Source: Burkholderiaceae bacterium
Lineage (GTDB): Bacteria; Pseudomonadota; Gammaproteobacteria; Burkholderiales; Burkholderiaceae_C
Length of the DNA stretch: 64,000 nucleotides
Assembly (NCBI GenBank): GCA_017848435.1
Contig: JAFEHU010000037.1
Coordinates: 1 to 64,000, forward strand
Reading direction: 5' to 3'
Numbering within the stretch: position 1 is the stretch's first letter; the number at the start of each line of letters is the position of its first letter. The notes under the pieces were generated by a model. It was given only the letters and a program-made list of their open reading frames with translations. It was not told the DNA's origin and searched no databases. The translations under genes and the position numbers were made by a program. Shown piece by piece: positions 62,875 to 64,000 of the stretch.

Positions 62875-64000
62875 ATGACCTTCCCCGAATTGGCTGCTTC
62901 ACAAGCCGATAGCCCCGCGGCCCTGTCCGCGCAGTCGCCCCGCCCCGTTGGGTTGACCGACGACCATTCGCCCGCCACACGGGTGGCGAGTCCGGCGCAG
63001 CGGCGCCTTGCGTTGGTGGCCTGCATGGTGATTGGCGTGGTCACGGTGTCCCTGATCCCCGAGGCGCGCACCACCTGGGGCCGGGTCCAGGCTTTTCTGC
63101 CGGCGTACCAGACGGCGATCATCCTGGCCTATGCCCTGACGGGCTACCTGATGTATGGCCACTACACCGCCACGCACGCCCGGGCGCTGTTGTACCTGAG
63201 CGGCGGGTTTTTCTACACCGCAGGCATCGTCTGCGCCCAGTTCATGGCGTTTCCGGGCATGTTCATGGCCGAGGGGCGTTTGATCGGCGGGCCGCAGACG
63301 GCCACCTGGCTCTGGTGCCTTTGGCACATTGGACCGGTTGCAGGGATCTTTTTGTACGCCACCAGCAGCCACAGCGACGACGTCACCCAGAATGACAGTG
63401 GGTTGGCTGCACGGTTTGCTGCGGTGGTGCTGGGCTTGCTCGCTGTCAGCGTGGCGGCCGTGACGGTGTTTCACGACTTTCTACCGGTGCTCGACGACAA
63501 CGGCGACTACCACCGCATCACCACCTCTGGCATTGCACCGGCGATCCAACTCGCCATTGGCGTCACCCTGTTCATGCTGTGGCGGACGGGAAAATTCCGC
63601 ACCGAGTTGAACCTGTGGCTGGCCGTGGCACTGGTGGCGCTGGTGTTCGACGACACCATCACCATGGTGGGCAGCACCCGGCTGTCGGCTGGCTGGTATG
63701 TCGGGCGTTTCAATGCGCTGGTGTCGGCGGGCGTGATCCTGATGGTCTATGTCCACGAACTGACCCGCGTCTATCAAAAGGTCGCTGCCGATGCCCGGCG
63801 TCTGGCTGTGTCCAACTCCCAGCTGGAAACCGAGGTGGGGCAGGCCAGGCTCGACGCGCTCACAGGCCTGCCCGGCCGTGGCCTGTTCATTGAGCTGGCC
63901 AACCAGTTGGGTGGCCGTGAGCGCGCCCGGGGCCATGCCATGGCGCTGCTGTTCATCGACCTGGATGGCTTCAAGGCCGTCAACGACGCACGTGGCCATG
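62875..64000 (+). CDS. MASE4-GGDEF diguanylate cyclase (truncated by the window end)
   Basis: 375 codons are visible and the frame stays open to the edge. Residues 45-290 form a membrane sensor of the MASE4 type with several helices (VACMVIGVVTVSLIPEARTT; LLYLSGGFFYTAGIVCAQFM). A helix (YQKVAADARRLAVSNSQLET) leads into the start of a GGDEF domain (ARLDALTGLPGRGLFIELAN; ALLFIDLDGFKAVND). The GGDEF signature itself lies beyond the window. It likely makes cyclic di-GMP, which often controls surface adhesins. Confidence 0.9.
   Translation, partial: MTFPELAASQADSPAALSAQSPRPVGLTDDHSPATRVASPAQRRLALVACMVIGVVTVSLIPEARTTWGRVQAFLPAYQTAIILAYALTGYLMYGHYTATHARALLYLSGGFFYTAGIVCAQFMAFPGMFMAEGRLIGGPQTATWLWCLWHIGPVAGIFLYATSSHSDDVTQNDSGLAARFAAVVLGLLAVSVAAVTVFHDFLPVLDDNGDYHRITTSGIAPAIQLAIGVTLFMLWRTGKFRTELNLWLAVALVALVFDDTITMVGSTRLSAGWYVGRFNALVSAGVILMVYVHELTRVYQKVAADARRLAVSNSQLETEVGQARLDALTGLPGRGLFIELANQLGGRERARGHAMALLFIDLDGFKAVNDARGH

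Overview
The window looks like a piece of a chromosome from the Comamonadaceae (Burkholderiales, Betaproteobacteria). Supporting this are the leuS-lptE-holA block, the exbD/exbB-dapB-bamE block next to a divergent fur, the hpf-ptsN-hprK cluster, the three-gene pntA1-pntA2-pntB set, the generally GC-rich coding sequence, and a dispersed intergenic repeat of a kind I associate with this family. No rRNA, tRNA or CRISPR array was seen.

Layout. (1) 1-3780 is a mobile, decayed flank: an IS21-like end, an AT-rich stretch without genes, a tyrosine integrase, a small XRE-type regulator and a truncated IS1182-type transposase. (2) 3781-31721 is a cell-surface/secretome region, mostly on the minus strand. 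It holds a serralysin-type metalloprotease, two near-identical copies of a small DUF6447-like protein, three intact giant beta-strand/RTX-type proteins (1124, 1145 and 1229 aa), a fourth giant gene lacking its 5' end (1710 codons left), the 3' remnant of a fifth, a HigBA-type toxin-antitoxin pair and two IS66 elements. (3) 31941-41927 is a plus-strand operon, divergent from the giant genes: a TnpB-derived protein without a RuvC nuclease domain, two ABC exporters, an HlyD-type adaptor, a TolC-type outer membrane protein, two glycosyltransferases and a WecA/MraY-type polyprenyl-phosphate sugar transferase. (4) 41999-64000 is conserved core genome: argB, holA, lptE, leuS, exbDB, dapB, bamE, fur, hprK, ptsN, hpf, a patatin-like phospholipase, corA, a nucleosidase, an acyl-CoA ligase, pntBA, a NUDIX hydrolase, mnmA and a MASE4-GGDEF protein cut by the window end.

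How regions 2 and 3 fit together: the type I secretion system of region 3 most likely exports the RTX/S-layer-like proteins and the metalloprotease of region 2, and the glycosyltransferases may build the surface glycan to which they attach, as at the Caulobacter rsa S-layer locus. The link is strengthened by a roughly 130-residue module that lies at the N-terminus of two giant proteins and at the C-terminus of the protease. The most unusual feature is the 203-aa TnpB-like protein. It stops where the RuvC domain would begin, overlaps the first exporter gene by ATGA, and has its start codon inside a long near-perfect hairpin. It could be a domesticated transposon-derived regulator of surface-protein secretion.
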